The translations under genes were made by a program, and so were the position numbers. Positions 23,466 to 26,895 of a stretch of 26,895 bases of DNA are shown here, in pieces. Source of the stretch: Mesotaenium endlicherianum (lineage: Eukaryota > Streptophyta > Zygnematophyceae > Zygnematales > Mesotaeniaceae); contig WELA01001907.1 of the NCBI GenBank assembly GCA_009602735.1, positions 237,370-264,264 on the forward strand. The letters are read 5' to 3'. Position 1 is the first letter of the stretch, and every line of letters begins with the position of its first letter. The notes under the pieces are model-generated. The model ran no database searches, was not told the DNA's origin, and saw only the letters and a list, made by a program, of their open reading frames with translations.

Positions 23466-23915
23466 TTAAAATCCATCATTTTTTGTTATAAGACTAGGGA
23501 ATGGCGCGCCCATCACTGAATAACCTTGCATGAACTTTGAAAAGTAATTAGGGTTTAGGGTTGTAATGCTCGGCCTCCGTCTTTGAATAGAGAAGGATAT
23601 GAACAAACTTACCAGACTACGATCTAAGTACATCGTGCTTTGGAATGTAACCGGTGCATTGGAAACTCCAAAACTTAGGACCTTATATTGGGAGTGCCCA
23701 GATCGAGCGAGGAAAATACTTGTGCGGCGGAGACAATATATCATTGTGCAGCTTAGATCTTGTGGGGAAGTGGAGTATACGCTCCGCTTCCGAGCAAATT
23801 GTTGTAAACGCATCAATGTAGATTGGTGTAAGACACTTGTGCATTTCCCTAAAACAAGACAAGTGTGCGTAAACTGTACACCCTTTGGATCATGCAATTG
23901 AAAGCGCAAGAACAT
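23466..23915 (-). pseudogene. Ty3/gypsy reverse transcriptase fragment, opposite orientation
   Basis: On the minus strand, GHSQYKVLSFGVSNAPVTFQ matches the conserved gypsy RT segment around FGL-[CST]-NAPATFQ. NYFSKFMQGYSVMGAPFPSL matches the later NYYR+F...YS..a.PL..L segment at the RT/RNase H connection. Only about 20 residues separate them, so the palm part with the YxDD active site has been deleted. Upstream sequence (before GHSQ) only weakly resembles RT. It may derive from the same chromovirus that lost RT between 22071 and 22141. Confidence 0.7.
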
Positions 23916-24360
23916 GCAAGCATGGATGCACTCGAGTTTTGTAAACTTGACAAAGCTCTACACTTTCATATCGTCTCCGCGTACCACATGATATCAAATA
24001 TAGTTGTCCACTATAAACCTGTGAGGGGATTTGCAATAAGGCGAGACAAAACGCATCGTAGAGCCCCGTGCAAAATTGATGGATCTCGGTATTCACATCC
24101 ACAGGAACGTTCATTATCTGGGCCACTAGAATGCAAATTTTTTGACATAAGCTTTGATGGTCCCTGTGTGTTTGAGGGTGTAAAACTTCTCTCGAGCGAC
24201 CTTGGAAGGGTTATGACGCCCAAACTACGTAACGTGCGAGAGAACGTTCGCGAGTCGTTGAAGTGCTCAACAGCCGGCCACCTTGGTTGTGCTAGATCTT
24301 CGACATAACATGTACATTGTGTCACGTTTTCTTGTTATATAGCACAATCTCAACAATTAT
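23916..24360. other. Stretch without a recognised gene
   Basis: Plus-strand 23865-24308 is open for 147 codons, and minus-strand frames are also partly open. Neither shows a known motif. It may be decayed upstream pol of the minus-strand RT fragment, but I could not align it. Confidence 0.4.
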
Positions 24361-24410
24361 TGCGGTGGATTGCGGTGGATTGCGGTGGATTGCGGTGGAT
24401 TGCGGTGGAT
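24361..24410 (+). repeat. Five exact copies of a 10-bp tandem repeat
   Basis: TGCGGTGGAT is repeated five times without error, followed by a diverged sixth unit CGCGATGGCA. Because 10 is not a multiple of 3, the array stays open in two plus frames. Perfect identity suggests recent expansion. Confidence 0.95.
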
Positions 24411-24916
24411 CGCGATGGCAAGCGGGTGGATTGCGTGCTTGTTGTTTTTCAACGACCCACTGACGCCCGAATCCTTGTGTGCAAAATTCCGTATGCGTGC
24501 AAAGATGTTGCTGACGTCTTTGTCCATTACGGACTTCCACACTCAGCCGTCGATGAACACATCTCGCTTTAAAGTAGGCTGCCGCGGTCTCCGCGGACGG
24601 GAATTACCAGGAATTCTTTGCAAAAAGCTGCTAATGGGTTATCACTGCTAGAAGACCTATGCCACGTTTAATTCTATTTTCGAACATAAGTGGTCCATTT
24701 GAAGTGGAGTGTGTACGCGTTTGCTTCTTAATACGTGCCATGTAATGAAACAGCCAATCATAGCAGACAAAAAGCTTAGGGAGGTGTGACTGGGTAAATT
24801 GAAGGGTGATAGAGTAGGCCGGTCCACGGTGCCTGTTAGGCCGCGGCCTAGGGTCAATACCTAGAAAGAGTTAGTTAAGCCAGGTGGTTTTCGATAAGAG
24901 CGGCGCCCCAAAGGCC
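24411..24916. other. Stretch without a recognised gene
   Basis: One short plus frame (24370-24651) runs out of the tandem repeat into unrelated sequence. A GC-rich inverted CCGCGG-type patch lies at 24582-24599. No known motif was seen on either strand. Confidence 0.4.
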
Positions 24917-24961
24917 TGTATTGGGCAGCGGTGTATTGGGCAGCAGTGTATTGGGCAGACG
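24917..24961 (+). repeat. Three copies of a 15-bp tandem repeat
   Basis: TGTATTGGGCAG occurs at 24917-24928, 24932-24943 and 24947-24958, each followed by three variable bases. The core is identical in all three. Confidence 0.9.
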
Positions 24962-26778
24962 GTGATCAGGCAGGATAAGAAATGTCACCTTATTTCTCTC
25001 CTACCCGGCACACCCTCCGAATGATCCTAGACACTGTACGCTTAGTTTTGGTGTCGTAATGATGTGCTTCTCTCCCTCCGTTACGAAATAGAGTCTAACA
25101 TATTTCAAAATGCCATCACTTATGCGCATAAGAACAAAGAAATCCATTGAGGAAGCAACTAATCAAAGCCATGATGTGAGTCCATCCAAAAAAGTAACGA
25201 GTGAGGCCATGGGTAAGTCTTTGGCCCACCTTTGAAGATTGAAAAAGGCAAATATATTTAAAGGCGTTATTGCGGCGGGCATACTTTGCGCTCTAAGAGC
25301 AGAAGATATCTTCCAAAAAAAAACCGGGTCCAGTGAACTGTCAATATGTAACTTCATGATGTGAAATAAATGTCAACAAATGAAAGACGGAGTGCAAAAG
25401 CTTATAAAGGCTTCATGTGGATGATTGAACATCTTGCGAATAAGTTTAAAAAGGAATATTGAAAAAACTCGTTGCGTTCCTGATATAAATTGGTGGTGCG
25501 AATATATCGCACATCAGCGAGCGTGTTCAACACCCTTGCGCCAATTTTTGCTGTCCGAAATCTGGCCAGCATGAGTTGCTTGTAGTGACAGCACAATGGA
25601 GATGCAAGATTTGTGGCATTTATAGTTGGTGTGCATGCTGGCAAACTTATTCCCAATATGGGCAATGAGAACAGGAGTCATCCGCACATGAGGGCCTAGT
25701 TTCATGGCAAAGGAGATAAAACACCTCAAAATTGACATTGTTAATGAACTAAAGGACTCTAGTGTCGCATAAAAGCGTATGTTGGGGAAAACACACATTC
25801 CGTATCAAAGGCCGTCTTGATGTGGCCAGGAGGTCAGGACGAGCGCATCCCAGAAGTAGTTTGAGGTGATTCTAGGTTTCTGAAGCAATCAAAAGCAAGA
25901 GAAAGATTCGAGAGAGTGACTTTAAAACCAAAAAGCACCGGCCCCATGTGAATGTCGAAAAGGCAGGTCGGATTCATTCTCTTTCATTCAAGTCATATGA
26001 ATAGGCCAGTATTTTTCTGGTATGGTCAGACTTTAATTTGCATGCATTTAGGTTTGTGTCCATGCAACATCACCTCCTGCATGGCCTCAGCAAATAACAC
26101 GCCTCTTCATAGATGAACCGTGGTAACATCACCGAGAGATGCTGGCAAATACATCTATTTCGAGGCAACTGAAACCATTCTCTGAGGGAGCAAGTTTAAT
26201 TATGCAGGCTAGGTCACACATGAATCTCTGCCACGCACCGTTGACCACTTTCACATCACACTTTCTCGCTTCACAAACATGCAGCCCGGCTGCCTCTCCC
26301 CTGGCAGAAAAAGCACAAGAGGTGTACGCACTATCTCGCAGTGAGTTGCTCCAGTGGACAGAGCCAGGGGGTCAATATTCAATAATTGGCAAGTACCAAA
26401 GAGAGGCAGCAGTGCGCTGCCAGCTGTGTCCTCAGATCAATGTGAGTGTCCGATGGCGATTGCGGTACAGAGGAGCCCAAACACGAGGAATGGCTGCGAC
26501 CTCCCCTGCTCACCCCATACCCACGTCACGCAAATAAATTCCAAAAGTTTCTCCTTGACCTTCCTTCTGGACATCTGCGGGCCTCCCCCACACTGACTTT
26601 GAGTGAGAAAGGGACAAGCAGGAGGAAGGGTATGGCAGAGCAGGGCAGTCCACAACCTGTTCAGCTGATGGCTGCCCCGCTACCCGCTATGGTATGTCTA
26701 CTGGTAGCAATGAAGATCAGTAGCGTGTAGACACAGATATACTGGCTACATATCATGCTTCTGTTCACATGTGCTGTA
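24962..26778. other. Long stretch without a supported gene
   Basis: From 24962 to about 26130 the DNA is AT-rich, with short minus-strand open frames (25798-25514, 25665-25402, 25357-25163) that show no known motif. From about 26200 to 26730 GC content rises and plus frames open (26139-26537, 26354-26596, 26446-26730), again without a recognisable domain or splice pattern. A single exon of an unknown gene cannot be excluded there. Confidence 0.4.
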
Positions 26779-26822
26779 TACACGCACACACACGCGCGCG
26801 CGCATACACACACACACAGAGA

Positions 26823-26895
<73 letters not shown>
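26779..26895 (+). repeat. Compound microsatellite, (CA)n/(CG)n then (GA)n to the window end
   Basis: An alternating CA and CG tract (about 26779-26817) is followed by GA dinucleotides running to the last base of the window, with one GGG interruption near 26824. It is typical neutral repeat DNA and a likely contig-break point. Confidence 0.95.

Noticed and set aside
25163..25798. Minus-strand open frames as a possible degraded transposase or organellar insertion
   Set aside because: No catalytic or family motif is visible in any frame, and AT-rich composition explains the short frames.
26139..26730. Overlapping plus-strand frames in a GC-richer patch as a possible new gene
   Set aside because: No recognised domain, no consistent exon-intron pattern and no dominance of one frame. 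It is left as a region without a supported gene.

Overview
This window is eukaryotic nuclear DNA, most likely from a green alga or another early-branching member of the green plant lineage. Both host genes are split by many short GT-AG introns. One resembles the long coiled-coil guanylate-binding proteins of land plants, and the other ends like a plant PP2A catalytic subunit. The species cannot be named from the sequence. The PP2A gene stops with TAG exactly at the universal C-terminus, so the host uses TAG as a normal stop.

Layout. 105-3440 (+): the 3' ten exons of a guanylate-binding-protein-like gene, with its GTPase head outside the window to the left. 3862-7830 (-): a complete twelve-exon PP2A catalytic subunit gene, convergent with the first. 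7831-9493: promoter side of PP2A and AT-rich DNA without a supported gene. 9494-9771 (+): weak remnant of a PIF/Harbinger-like transposase. 9990-17580 (+): a decayed, GC-rich LTR retrotransposon with candidate 5' LTR, gag with two zinc knuckles, aspartic protease, a long Pro/Arg/Ala-rich region and a DNMT3-like cytosine-C5 DNA methyltransferase. It is cut off before any reverse transcriptase. 17640-18637: AT-rich DNA. 18638-20934 (-): an unrecognised protein-coding region (coiled coil, acidic tract, basic C-terminus), interrupted by about 0.5 kb that looks like a solo LTR or an intron. 21116-21755 (+): 3' end of a Ty1/copia element (RNase H, polypurine tract, start of 3' LTR). 21763-23398 (+): a Ty3/gypsy chromovirus fragment in which protease is joined almost directly to integrase and chromodomain. 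23466-23915 (-): a gypsy reverse-transcriptase fragment in the opposite orientation. 24361-26895: tandem repeats, AT-rich DNA and a terminal GA microsatellite.

The host genes are ordinary; the right-hand two thirds is a graveyard of nested transposons. The most interesting object is the retrotransposon that carries its own DNA methyltransferase. Ten of the twelve stop codons that interrupt its recognisable reading frames (frameshift-created stops excluded) are TAG, two are TGA and none is TAA. That is what C-to-T decay of methylated CAG (CHG) sites would produce. Its methyltransferase also carries a 4-bp insertion inside the ENV motif and Glu in place of Pro in the catalytic PCQ motif.
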